From Treponema sp. (GTDB taxonomy: Bacteria > Spirochaetota > Spirochaetia > Treponematales > Treponemataceae): DNA of 23,520 nucleotides. This document shows positions 15,081-23,465 of the stretch, piece by piece. Where the stretch lies: contig JAEDDW010000026.1 of NCBI GenBank assembly GCA_016293645.1, positions 1 through 23,520 of the forward strand, given 5' to 3'. A program made the translations under genes and the position numbers. Positions within the stretch are counted from its first letter, which is position 1. Every line of letters begins with the position of its first letter. Under the pieces are notes generated by a model. The model was not told the origin of the DNA, made no database searches, and was given only the letters and a program-made list of their open reading frames with translations.

Positions 15081-16706
15081 ATGATGAAGAATTTGGTGTT
15101 TTTGTATGCCGGAAACAATCCGACCCATGCTTTTGATGATGTTTTTTCAGGAAAATCTGCCTTCAACCGTTGTCTGGAATGGACAAGAAAAATTCCGGAC
15201 TGTGGTGGTGTAATTATTTTGTCTTCAACAGAAAATGAAGATAAAATAAAATGCGCGCTTGCTGAAGCAAATATCAATGATTTCAAGATAATCCTCAGGG
15301 AAAAATGGCTTTGCCGTGACCTCATTGTCACCATGTCTGCGGAAGTGGCATCTGCAAAAGCTGAAAATGCCGTCTATACTGATTCCAACCGACCTTTCCT
15401 TGATGAATCACTTACAGAGGAAGTACTTGCCTGTCATGAAAAATACATCGCGGAATACACCTTTGCCGATGGATACCCTTTGGGGTTTGCGCCAGAAGTT
15501 ATTCACTCCGGAACTCTGAACATTCTTTCAACCTTCGCAACGGAAACCCATAGGAATGCTGCCGATGTTGAAGTCAGCAGTGAATGCATTTTCAATCTTC
15601 TGAAAACCGACATAAATTCCTTTGAGATCGAATCTGTCATCGCTCCTAAAGATTACAGGATGTCCAGATTTGATTTTTCATGCGGAACAAAAAGAAATCT
15701 TCTAGCCTGCAAAAATCTATATGAAAAAGCCCTTGAAAAAAATGTAGCATTTACAGCAGCTGAACTTTCAGATCTGGCTCTTGGATGTGCTCAGGTCCAG
15801 CAGACTCTTCCTGCATTCTACAATGTACAGGTCAGCCGGAACTGTGCTTCCATTCCAATGTATTCTCCATATCCTGAAGCATATAAAAAGAAATACGGAG
15901 TTCTTCCTCTGGAAGCGGAAAATGCAGGTGAGGGCGGAATGTCCCTGGAAAAATTCAACGGACTTGTTTCACAGATCGCAGATTTTTCAGAAGACGCCGT
16001 CATTGGACTGTCAGCTTTCGGAGAACCACTTCTTGAAAAAAACATCGTCGCTTATGCAGAGTCTGTTTTGCAGAATAGGAATCTCTCCCTTTTAATTGAG
16101 ACAGACGGAACTCATGTGACAGCTGACCTTGCTTCAAGGCTTGCTGAAATATCGGGAAAATATGGCCCAAGAAACAACGGTGAAAAAAATATTATCTGGA
16201 TTGTTTCAATCGATGCAGTTTCCGAGGCTATGTATTCTTCCCTTATTGAATATGGATCTTTTGAAAAGGCTGTATCTTCCGTCGGAATTCTTGCAAAGTG
16301 TTTCCCAGGAAGTGTATATCCGCAGTTTACAAGAATGAATGAAAATGAACCGGAACTGGAATCTTTCTACCGCTACTGGCATGATAAAAATTCTCCTTCA
16401 TCAGGAAATCTGATAATTCAAAAATATGATGACTGCTGCAAGACATTGCCGTCGAGAAAACCTGCAGATCTGGCTCCTCTTGAAAGATTTCCTTGCTGGC
16501 ATATAAAGCGTGACATGACGATTTTGTCTGATGGATCTGTACCTTTGTGCAGGCAGTATCTTCTTGATTCGTCAATCGGAAATGTTTTTGATGAAGGAAT
16601 CGAGAAAATTTGGGAAAAAACTCTTGCGACAGTAAACGAACATATTGCAGGAGATTACAGCGAAAAATGCAGGAAGTGCGATGACTACTATACCTTCAAT
16701 TTTTAA
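15081..16706 (+). CDS. Spiro-SPASM protein: nucleotidyltransferase-like N-terminus, degenerate radical SAM, SPASM domain
   Basis: This 541-residue protein resembles the spirochaete 'spiro-SPASM' family. The N-terminus (about 1-180) looks like a sugar-nucleotide cytidylyltransferase: L-Y-A-G opening, F-S-G-K-S-A-F-N-R-C-L-E-W, N-R-P-F-L, and Y-P-L-G-F-A-P-E-V. The middle (about 240-460) follows a radical-SAM order, but where C-x3-C-x2-C is expected it reads C255-x3-P259-x2-S262, so a normal SAM-cleaving Fe-S cluster is unlikely. The C-terminal SPASM region keeps C472, C490, C530 and C533, enough for an auxiliary cluster or metal. ATG 15081 and ATG 15084 are both possible starts; the SD-like AAGGGA lies 14 nt upstream. 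It overlaps the next gene by 26 nt. The reaction is unknown; the neighbours suggest sugar modification. Confidence 0.8.
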   Translation: MMKNLVFLYAGNNPTHAFDDVFSGKSAFNRCLEWTRKIPDCGGVIILSSTENEDKIKCALAEANINDFKIILREKWLCRDLIVTMSAEVASAKAENAVYTDSNRPFLDESLTEEVLACHEKYIAEYTFADGYPLGFAPEVIHSGTLNILSTFATETHRNAADVEVSSECIFNLLKTDINSFEIESVIAPKDYRMSRFDFSCGTKRNLLACKNLYEKALEKNVAFTAAELSDLALGCAQVQQTLPAFYNVQVSRNCASIPMYSPYPEAYKKKYGVLPLEAENAGEGGMSLEKFNGLVSQIADFSEDAVIGLSAFGEPLLEKNIVAYAESVLQNRNLSLLIETDGTHVTADLASRLAEISGKYGPRNNGEKNIIWIVSIDAVSEAMYSSLIEYGSFEKAVSSVGILAKCFPGSVYPQFTRMNENEPELESFYRYWHDKNSPSSGNLIIQKYDDCCKTLPSRKPADLAPLERFPCWHIKRDMTILSDGSVPLCRQYLLDSSIGNVFDEGIEKIWEKTLATVNEHIAGDYSEKCRKCDDYYTFNF

Positions 16707-17640
16707 TGAACATAAGGTCTCCTATACGGTTCTTGGAGGAGCTGAAAAAAGCGGAAGGGTAACCATGCCTTCCGTAACCTGTGTCGTTTTAAGCCGCAAT
16801 GCAAGACAATATAGAACAATGATTCTTGAGAATCTTCTTGCCAAAGGTTTCGCAAAGGTGGTCAGTGTAAATCCAAAGACGGAAAAAGGTCCGATAGAAC
16901 AGCTTGCACATCATTTCCCAACGATAGATTTTCTTGTAGCACTTGAGGATGTTTCGCAGGGAGAATTATTGAATCTTGCCTTTGCTCATGCGACAACGGA
17001 ATATGTTCTCGTCCTTCAGGAAGAAATGTGCTGTGAAAAAATCTCATTGAATCCTGCAATAATTGACAGAATGATTGAAAAAAAACAGTTCTGCATTGTA
17101 CCAAGGCTGCACAATGTGGATGGCGGCAGGATACCTGTGAGTTTCATCCCTGCGACAAACCGTTCCGTTTTTGTTATTGAATCTGATTCATCTCTTTCGG
17201 ACAATCAGAAAACATTGTATTCATATGATTATGCCGGTTTCTACGACCGTGAAAGATTCTGTCTTCTGGGAGGAATAGATTATACGATATCCTCACCTTA
17301 CTGGCAGAAAATAGATTTCTTTTTCAGATCCTGGTTATGGGGCGAGACAACAACAGTCCTCAATTCCTTTGATTTGAGTTATTCCGGTTCTGTTCCGGAG
17401 GAAGATCATACTGTGGAACTGTCATATGTACGGTTTTATCTAAAAAACCTTCTTCCTGTATTTGTGTCAGATCATGGAAGAATTTCAAAGAGTTCGTTCA
17501 TCAGATTCAGAATGAGAAGTGGTTGTGGCCTTGTGGAATCAATGCGGCAATTCAATGATGCCATTAGATGGACCAAGGAGAATCAGTACAGGTTCAAGAC
17601 TGATGCTGTATCTCTTATTGAAGACTGGGGAAAACAATGA
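16681..17640 (+). CDS. Probable GT-A family glycosyltransferase
   Basis: This 319-residue soluble protein has a GT-A-like order: a beta strand (V-T-C-V-V-L-S-R-N, about 32-40), a long helix, I-D-F-L-V-A-L-E-D, A-T-T-E-Y-V-L-V-L-Q-E-E-M (113-116 Q-E-E-M where a D-x-D normally sits), and later G-G-I-D-Y followed by an acidic/aromatic stretch ending F-R-S-W-L-W-G-E, as in family 2 enzymes. Without a clear D-x-D the metal site is uncertain. The ATG at 16681 is chosen for AGGAAG 4 nt upstream; a TTG at 16645 would add 12 residues and has no SD. It is coupled at both ends: 26-nt overlap with the spiro-SPASM gene and a 4-nt ATGA overlap with the fusion gene. The acceptor may be flagellin or another envelope protein (inference). 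Confidence 0.6.
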   Translation: MTTIPSIFNEHKVSYTVLGGAEKSGRVTMPSVTCVVLSRNARQYRTMILENLLAKGFAKVVSVNPKTEKGPIEQLAHHFPTIDFLVALEDVSQGELLNLAFAHATTEYVLVLQEEMCCEKISLNPAIIDRMIEKKQFCIVPRLHNVDGGRIPVSFIPATNRSVFVIESDSSLSDNQKTLYSYDYAGFYDRERFCLLGGIDYTISSPYWQKIDFFFRSWLWGETTTVLNSFDLSYSGSVPEEDHTVELSYVRFYLKNLLPVFVSDHGRISKSSFIRFRMRSGCGLVESMRQFNDAIRWTKENQYRFKTDAVSLIEDWGKQ

Positions 17641-20180
17641 TTTTAAAAACTTTGGCTGATGGAATTAGAAAGATTGCCCGTGGAAAAAAAAGGGTAGTTG
17701 TAATAGTTCAGTGCAGAATGTCATCTACAAGACTTCCTGGAAAAGCACTTCTTCCTCTTGGTGGGAAAACTGTTCTTGAATGGACACTTGCCTCGATGAA
17801 AAAAATACCGGCGGAAAAATATTATCTTGCAGTTGATGAAGACAGTCGTGATGCATTGAAACCTGTTGCGGAAAAATGTGGATGGGATTTCTATGCAGGT
17901 TCCCTGGAAGATGTTCTTGACCGTTTCTGCAATGTAATAAAAATTTCAAAGGCTGACGTTGTTGTCCGTGCAACTGCAGACAATCCGTTCCTTTTTTATG
18001 AAGCTGCACAGAAGATGGTAGAAGAATATTTTGAAAGGGAAAAAACAGCTCCATCTGATTATCTCACATATTCAGGTCTGCCTCATGGATCCGGAGTTGA
18101 AATGTTCAATGCCCATTCTCTTCTTAAGGCAGCTGAGCAGACAGACCTCCCCTATGACCACGAGCATGTTGGACCTGCACTGTATAATCACACTGATAAA
18201 TTCAAATGTGATTTCATAAAAGCTCCTGTAAAATACAATCATCCTGAGTATAGAACTACAATAGACACAAAGGAAGATTATCATCGCGCCCTGGAAATAG
18301 TTGAACAGATTTCAGGAAATACCCTGGTTGAAGACCCCTACACAACAGACATGATACTTGATGCCCTGGAAATTCCTTCGATAAAAAATCCCGTTCTTCT
18401 TGTTCCGTCTGTCAAAAAAGGGCATGGTACTGGACATCTGAGAAGATGCCTTTCCATTGCCAGTGAAAACAAATGGGATGTCTACATTCCTTCAGACGCG
18501 GATCTTCCACAGGCAAAAGAACTTGTTGATCAGGCCATTTCCGGTGGTCTTGAAAAATACCATATAATTGATTCTTTCGAGGATCTCTCGTATTACTCGA
18601 CGGTATTCACTGATTTGTTTTATACAGATAATGAACTTGCCTCACGTTTTTCTTCAAAGGCCACAGTCATAGCAATTGATGAGGGAAATACGAATTCCGA
18701 TTATGCGGATTATGTTCTTGATGTGCTTCCTTCCGCAAATAAAGATCGTGTTGTAAATATTTCAGCTCCGCATCTTATACCGCGTCCTCAAAAAATCCGT
18801 TCTCCTGAACAGGCACAGCTGAAGATCAAGAATGCAGTAGTTACATTGGGCGGTGAGGATCCTGCTGAACTCACTCTGCCTGCTGTAAATGCTCTTTGTA
18901 AAAATGAAATTTATGTCACCGCAATAGTATCCTCTGAAAAACAGAAAAATAAAATAGAAGATCAGCTTGATGAAGAGGGAAAGAAGTTTGCTAAAGTAGT
19001 TCTACCTGTAGAAAACCTCAAGGAAAAACTCTGCAACTATGATCTGGTTGTGACCCATTTTGGATTCACTGCATTTGAAGCTGCCTACGCCAACTGTGCC
19101 GTGATCCTTCTTGGAACAAGTCCTCTTCATGTCCAGCTGTCCGACTCAAGTGGATTCCAGTGTCTTGTACCTTCTCAGATAAATGCGTCAAAAATGAAGA
19201 AGCTTCTCGAAAACCAGAGAGCACTCTATAAAAAAATCGATGCTGATGAAAATGAATCTCTTGGAACTTTCACAAAGAGGCTTTCCTGTGGAAATCATTT
19301 CATGTGCCCTGTATGCCAGAAGGAAGATGTAAGCATGAACAAAGTTGTTGCAAGAATTCCTGAAAGAACTTTCAGACGATGCAACGACTGCGGCATGGTT
19401 TATATCGGCTGGACGGCAAAGGAAAAGCAGACGGAATACAACCGGGCCTACTTCTTTGAGGATTATGAAAAGCAGTATGGAAAAACATATCTTGATGATT
19501 TTGAGTCAATCAAATCCCAGTGTGTACGCAGGATGGGTCAGGTTGATTTCCTGTACAGACATACGAAAAAACACCAGCGGAATTCTGTCACACCGTCAGT
19601 CCTTGATATCGGATGTGCCATGGGACCATTCCTTTCTGCCGCCAATGATTCTGGATGGCAGGTTTTTGGATCTGACATTTCACAGGATGCCGTAGATTAT
19701 GTTCAGAAGACATTGAATTTTCCTGCTGTCTGTGCACCGTTTCCAGACGGAGATTTTGCTGAAGAACTTGGAGTTGAGAAATTCGATGCCGTCACCATGT
19801 GGTATGTAATAGAACATTTCCAGAATCTGGATATCGTATTGAGGAAAGTATCAGATCTTGTAAAACCAAATGGAATTTTTGCATTCAGCACTCCATCGGG
19901 ATCTGGTGTGAGCGCAAGGTACAATACCGAGAAATTCTTTCATCAAAGTCCGTCAGATCATTTTACAATCTGGGAGCTTAACAAGGCTGAATCAATTCTT
20001 TCAAAATACGGCTTTGAGGTGTGCAGGATTGTATCAACAGGAATCCATCCGGAACGTTTTCCTTATGCCGCCAGAAAAAAAGTGGCAAAGGATTCTTTCA
20101 TGATGAAGCTTTTGCACGCCTACTGCAGGATATTCAAACTGGGTGATACCTTTGAGATCTACTGCCGCAAAAAGAACTAG
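17637..20180 (+). CDS. Triple fusion: SpsF-like cytidylyltransferase + PseG-like domain + SAM methyltransferase
   Basis: This 847-residue protein joins three enzymes. Residues 20-240 are an SpsF/CMP-sugar-synthetase-like nucleotidyltransferase with Q-C-R-M-S-S-T-R-L-P-G-K at 25-36 and A-D-N-P-F-L. Residues about 250-545 resemble PseG, the UDP-sugar hydrolase of pseudaminic acid synthesis, including G-H-G-T-G-H-L-R-R-C from 262 and a GT-B-like C-terminal half (V-T-H-F-G-F-T-A-F-E-A-A). Residues about 550-847 are a class I methyltransferase with a zinc ribbon (C557, C560, C582, C585), the SAM loop L-D-I-G-C-A-M-G at 656-663 and W-Y-V-I-E-H-F. All main motifs look intact. The first two fused activities are known from nonulosonate pathways; the methyltransferase addition suggests an O- or N-methylated sugar. 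ATG overlaps the previous stop (ATGA). Confidence 0.8.
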   Translation: MILKTLADGIRKIARGKKRVVVIVQCRMSSTRLPGKALLPLGGKTVLEWTLASMKKIPAEKYYLAVDEDSRDALKPVAEKCGWDFYAGSLEDVLDRFCNVIKISKADVVVRATADNPFLFYEAAQKMVEEYFEREKTAPSDYLTYSGLPHGSGVEMFNAHSLLKAAEQTDLPYDHEHVGPALYNHTDKFKCDFIKAPVKYNHPEYRTTIDTKEDYHRALEIVEQISGNTLVEDPYTTDMILDALEIPSIKNPVLLVPSVKKGHGTGHLRRCLSIASENKWDVYIPSDADLPQAKELVDQAISGGLEKYHIIDSFEDLSYYSTVFTDLFYTDNELASRFSSKATVIAIDEGNTNSDYADYVLDVLPSANKDRVVNISAPHLIPRPQKIRSPEQAQLKIKNAVVTLGGEDPAELTLPAVNALCKNEIYVTAIVSSEKQKNKIEDQLDEEGKKFAKVVLPVENLKEKLCNYDLVVTHFGFTAFEAAYANCAVILLGTSPLHVQLSDSSGFQCLVPSQINASKMKKLLENQRALYKKIDADENESLGTFTKRLSCGNHFMCPVCQKEDVSMNKVVARIPERTFRRCNDCGMVYIGWTAKEKQTEYNRAYFFEDYEKQYGKTYLDDFESIKSQCVRRMGQVDFLYRHTKKHQRNSVTPSVLDIGCAMGPFLSAANDSGWQVFGSDISQDAVDYVQKTLNFPAVCAPFPDGDFAEELGVEKFDAVTMWYVIEHFQNLDIVLRKVSDLVKPNGIFAFSTPSGSGVSARYNTEKFFHQSPSDHFTIWELNKAESILSKYGFEVCRIVSTGIHPERFPYAARKKVAKDSFMMKLLHAYCRIFKLGDTFEIYCRKKN

Positions 20181-20272
20181 CAACTGACAAAAAGAGCTGC
20201 ATGTCAATGCATATCAACATTTCTTCCCGTCCTATTAAGTAGATTCGTTTTTTTACCGAAAATTCAGATACG
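20181..20272 (+). other. Intergenic gap with no certain promoter or terminator
   Basis: These 92 bases separate the glycan genes from the ATP-grasp gene. A 5-bp hairpin (TGCAT-GTCA-ATGCA) is too weak to call a terminator. No good -35/-10 pair and no SD before the ATG at 20273 were found. Confidence 0.4.
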
Positions 20273-21829
20273 ATGGGTGAAAAATATGTTTTGATTCTGG
20301 GCGCAGGCCTTATGCAGCGTCCGTCTATAGAAGCCGCAAAGGAACTTGGCTATAGAACTCTTGTCATTGATGCAAATCCTCAGGCCGTCTGTGTGCCATT
20401 TGCTGACCGTTTTGAAAAAGTCGATCTTAAGGACAGGGAAGCGATCGCAAGCCTCGCACTTTCGCTTAAAGATGACCTTGCCGGTATTTTTACAGCCGGA
20501 ACTGACTTCAGCGCCAGCGTATCATATGCAGCTGAAAGATGTGGACTGCCATCCCATAGTTTTCAAGCAGCATTGAATGCAAGCAACAAGATCCTCATGA
20601 GAAAATGCTTTTCCAGCCACAACATTCCCTCTCCTGATTTTTTCGAGGCTGATGAAGCCTATGTCGCTAACGTTGAAAAAGGAAAGGCTGAAGAACTTTC
20701 ATTCCCTAAGGTCGTAAAACCTGTTGACAATATGGGTGCCCGCGGTTGCCGCCTTGTTCGCAGCAGGGATGAATTCCTGCCAGCCCTCAAGGAAGCCGTC
20801 AGTTACAGCCGTACTGGAAAAGCTATTGTTGAAGATTACATGTCAGGTCCTGAATTTTCCATCGATGCCCTAGTTTACAACGGCAAGGTGACAATCACAG
20901 GATTTGCTGACCGTCATATTTTCTTCGAGCCTTATTTCATAGAGCTTGGTCATACAATGCCTTCGTCATGTTCTCCAAAGGTCAAGGCGGAACTCATTGA
21001 GTGTTTTACAAAAGCCGTGCATGCCTTAGGGCTGTCATCAGGAGTTGCAAAAGGAGACATCAAGTACACTGAGAAAGGTCCTATGATCGGTGAGATTGCC
21101 GGCCGTCTTTCCGGTGGCTACATGTCAGGCTGGACTTTCCCGTATTCTTCCGATGTGAACCTTACAAAGGAAGCGATGAAAATTGCACTGGGGCAGGTTC
21201 CTGAAAGCACAGAAAACGATGAAGTTCCGTCTTTGAAATTCAGCCATGAACGGGCATTCATTTCAATTCCTGGAAAAATAAAAAGCATTTACGGACAGGA
21301 CAATGCCATTGCAGCTCCATTTGTAAAAAATATTTTTTTCCGTGTAAAAAACGGAACTGCCGTAGATTTTCCCCGCAATAACGTAGAAAAATGCGGCAAC
21401 GTCATCACTCTTTCAGAAAACCGTGAGCTTTCTTTGTGGGGTGCTGAATCGGCTGTATCCCGGATAGTTCTCAGGCTTGAAAAGGAAAACAAAGCGACCG
21501 AGGATTATCTTGCAGGAATCGAGCTTCCGTATGAAAAAGGTTTTCCATACAGCATGTTCAGCTTGAGTCAGGAAGAAAGTTCCGCTTTTGAAAAGGAAAT
21601 TGAAAAAGCAGATGATCTTGAGGAAGGCAAGACTGCTTGCTGCACTTTTGGAGCACTTGCCGTAAAGTTCAGCTCTCTGAAAGATTACAACTACAGAACC
21701 ATAATGCAGACTCTCAGCATGTTTGACAGCATCTGTCCTGAGCATAAAAAAATGAACGGAAAAAAATTCCTCAAATACCTGCTGAGGGGTGGAATTCAGG
21801 CCATATTGTATTATGCCGACAGCCTTTAA
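20273..21829 (+). CDS. ATP-grasp carboxylate-amine ligase-like protein
   Basis: This 518-residue protein has the PurT/biotin-carboxylase-like layout. An N-terminal Rossmann-like pre-ATP domain (V-L-I-L-G-A-G-L-M-Q at 5-14, V-I-D-A-N-P) is followed by an ATP-grasp domain with F-P-K-V-V-K-P-V-D-N-M-G-A-R-G at about 143-157, I-V-E-D-Y-M-S-G-P-E-F-S and E-I-A-G-R-L-S-G-G near 276-284. The metal-binding Asn/Arg pattern is close to usual. The C-terminal 110 residues are not recognised. Such enzymes activate a carboxylate as acyl phosphate and join it to an amine or thiol; the substrate here is unknown. It starts 92 nt after the glycan genes and ends 16 nt before the amidase, so it may serve either the glycan or cell-wall peptide chemistry. 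Confidence 0.75.
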   Translation: MGEKYVLILGAGLMQRPSIEAAKELGYRTLVIDANPQAVCVPFADRFEKVDLKDREAIASLALSLKDDLAGIFTAGTDFSASVSYAAERCGLPSHSFQAALNASNKILMRKCFSSHNIPSPDFFEADEAYVANVEKGKAEELSFPKVVKPVDNMGARGCRLVRSRDEFLPALKEAVSYSRTGKAIVEDYMSGPEFSIDALVYNGKVTITGFADRHIFFEPYFIELGHTMPSSCSPKVKAELIECFTKAVHALGLSSGVAKGDIKYTEKGPMIGEIAGRLSGGYMSGWTFPYSSDVNLTKEAMKIALGQVPESTENDEVPSLKFSHERAFISIPGKIKSIYGQDNAIAAPFVKNIFFRVKNGTAVDFPRNNVEKCGNVITLSENRELSLWGAESAVSRIVLRLEKENKATEDYLAGIELPYEKGFPYSMFSLSQEESSAFEKEIEKADDLEEGKTACCTFGALAVKFSSLKDYNYRTIMQTLSMFDSICPEHKKMNGKKFLKYLLRGGIQAILYYADSL

Positions 21830-21845
21830 AGTGGGGGAACTTCGA

Positions 21846-22880
21846 TTGAAAAAAATACTACTATCCTTTTTGTTCGCATTGACAGTCATTTCTCATACTT
21901 TTGCAGACACCGCAAAAAACTCCGATTTTCTTGAAGGTGCGGTCAAGGCCGGCATGTCCTTTTACTGGGATCCGCTTACATCCTGCGGCCTCATTGAAAA
22001 AAACGGACACAGGGTATCATTCCATGCAGGTGACGATTTTGTGCTTCAGGATTACAAGACCATCATCAATGAAAAAGCCCCGGTCCTTGAGAACGGAAAA
22101 CTTGTATCGTCATCACTTTTTTTCAACAGCGTGGAAAATTTCTTCAAGACTGAAGATAATGAAAATCCATACAGAATCGGTGCCATACTCATCGACCCTG
22201 GACACGGGGGAAAAGATCCAGGAACAAGTGCCGTCCAGAAAATCGGAGGTAAAAGCGTAAAGCTTGTGGAGAAGGACATAAACCTTAATGTAGGCTTGAA
22301 GCTTCGTGATTACCTCAAGAAAGCCTATCCTGACAAGCAGATCCTCATGACGCGAAGCAAGGATGTCTATCTTTCTCTCAACCAGCGCACTGAAATTGCC
22401 AACGGTGTCAAGCTCAAGGACAATGAAGCCATCCTTTTCATTTCAGTCCATGTCAATTCCAATTTCAATGAAAGTGCCAGCGGTTATGAGGTCTGGTATC
22501 TTTCACCGGGATACAGAAGGCAGGTTCTCAATGCAAAGAGTGCGGGGGAGGAAAAAAGCCTTCTTCCGATTCTCAACAGCATGATGGAAGAGGAATACAC
22601 TACGGAATCAATTCTCATAGCAAAATTTGTTCTGGACGGAATTACAGCCCAGGTCGGTTCCCAGACGAATTCCCGCGGCATCAAGGCGGAAGAATGGTAT
22701 GTCTGCAAGAATTCCAACATGCCAAGCGTCCTCATCGAACTTGGCTTTGTAAGCAACAAGAAGGAAGCGGCCCTTCTGCATGATGAAAAGTACTTGCAGA
22801 AGATATCTTTTGGAATATATAATGGTCTGCAAGCTTTTGTGACGCATTTTGAGCGTTCGAGAGGGTTTACCGGCAAATAA
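21846..22880 (+). CDS. Secreted N-acetylmuramoyl-L-alanine amidase (Amidase_3)
   Basis: This zinc amidase, which cuts the bond between MurNAc and L-Ala in peptidoglycan, has 344 residues. A signal peptide (about 1-20, ending H-T-F-A) leads to a 90-residue N-terminal region of unknown fold and an Amidase_3 domain (about 111-335). Zinc and catalytic residues are visible: H120 in I-D-P-G-H-G-G, E142, H202 in S-V-H-V-N and E298 in L-I-E-L-G-F. The start is a TTG at 21846 with GGGGGA 7 nt upstream; a longer frame reaching back to 21789 would overlap the ATP-grasp gene and spoil the signal peptide. The gene precedes a GerM-like gene by 1 nt. As I recall the Treponema gene order, an amidase sits in this position upstream of flaA, suggesting a role in passing flagella through or along the wall. 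Confidence 0.9.
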   Translation: MKKILLSFLFALTVISHTFADTAKNSDFLEGAVKAGMSFYWDPLTSCGLIEKNGHRVSFHAGDDFVLQDYKTIINEKAPVLENGKLVSSSLFFNSVENFFKTEDNENPYRIGAILIDPGHGGKDPGTSAVQKIGGKSVKLVEKDINLNVGLKLRDYLKKAYPDKQILMTRSKDVYLSLNQRTEIANGVKLKDNEAILFISVHVNSNFNESASGYEVWYLSPGYRRQVLNAKSAGEEKSLLPILNSMMEEEYTTESILIAKFVLDGITAQVGSQTNSRGIKAEEWYVCKNSNMPSVLIELGFVSNKKEAALLHDEKYLQKISFGIYNGLQAFVTHFERSRGFTGK

Positions 22881-22881
22881 A

Positions 22882-23340
22882 ATGACATCTGAATCCAATA
22901 GAAAAAAAAGTTTCCAGGTCGTTCTTGGCATAATCATAGGTTCATTTATTATTTCTCTCATTTTGTTCTGTATCCATACAGGCGGAACACGCAGGGTCTG
23001 CTGTTTCAGGTCCTTTGATTCCGACAGGCTTTGTACCGAGGTAAGGTATTTCCCACGGATGAACAGGATTGAGGCTGTTGAGGCTTTTGTCCAGGATCTG
23101 CTTCTTGGACCTTTCACAAACCGTTACAAGCCTATTTTTGCCAGCGGAACCAGACTTGAATTCTGCTTTGCTGACGGGAAAACTCTATATCTTGGTTTTT
23201 CTGCCCAGGCTCTCAAGCCGGAAAAGGAAATCTCCGACATTGATTCGAATGTCCAATTGATTCGTAAAAATATTGTGAAAAATTTCACAAATTTTAATAA
23301 AATCTGCATATTTATTGATGGAGTTCAGGTGTCTGGCTAG
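22882..23340 (+). CDS. Small membrane-anchored GerM-like protein
   Basis: This 152-residue protein has one N-terminal membrane span (about 12-32) and a periplasmic part that resembles the GerMN fold: R-x-E-A-V-E-A-F-V-Q-D-L-L-L-G-P at about 62-77 and a later L-Y-L-G-F-S beta strand. GerMN domains occur in cell-wall and sporulation proteins and have no known catalysis. The ATG at 22882 starts 1 nt after the amidase stop; a TTG at 22849 would overlap the amidase. It probably partners the amidase in the cell wall (inference from coupling). Confidence 0.65.
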   Translation: MTSESNRKKSFQVVLGIIIGSFIISLILFCIHTGGTRRVCCFRSFDSDRLCTEVRYFPRMNRIEAVEAFVQDLLLGPFTNRYKPIFASGTRLEFCFADGKTLYLGFSAQALKPEKEISDIDSNVQLIRKNIVKNFTNFNKICIFIDGVQVSG

Positions 23341-23392
23341 GATTCACAGGCTGTCTGCTTTTTAAGATTTTTCTAAAAAAAATCAAAATAAG

Positions 23393-23421
23393 TTGACAAA
23401 ACAAGGTTCTTAATAGATACT
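23393..23421 (+). promoter_or_regulatory. Strong promoter upstream of the flaA-like gene
   Basis: A perfect TTGACA (23393-23398), a 17-bp spacer and GATACT (23416-23421) predict a start near 23428. The 25 bases upstream are almost all A/T in tracts (23367-23391), as in an UP element. An AAAAGGAG (23452-23459) six bases before the ATG at 23466 completes a high-expression layout. Confidence 0.65.
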
Positions 23422-23465
23422 TAATTAACAAGGCTACATCAAATATGTATTAAAAGGAGCTTCAA

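Noticed and set aside
23366..23384. GATTTTT/AAAAATC hairpin after the GerM-like gene as a terminator
   Set aside because: The stem is nearly all A-T and no U run follows; the stretch fits better as upstream A/T tracts of the next promoter.
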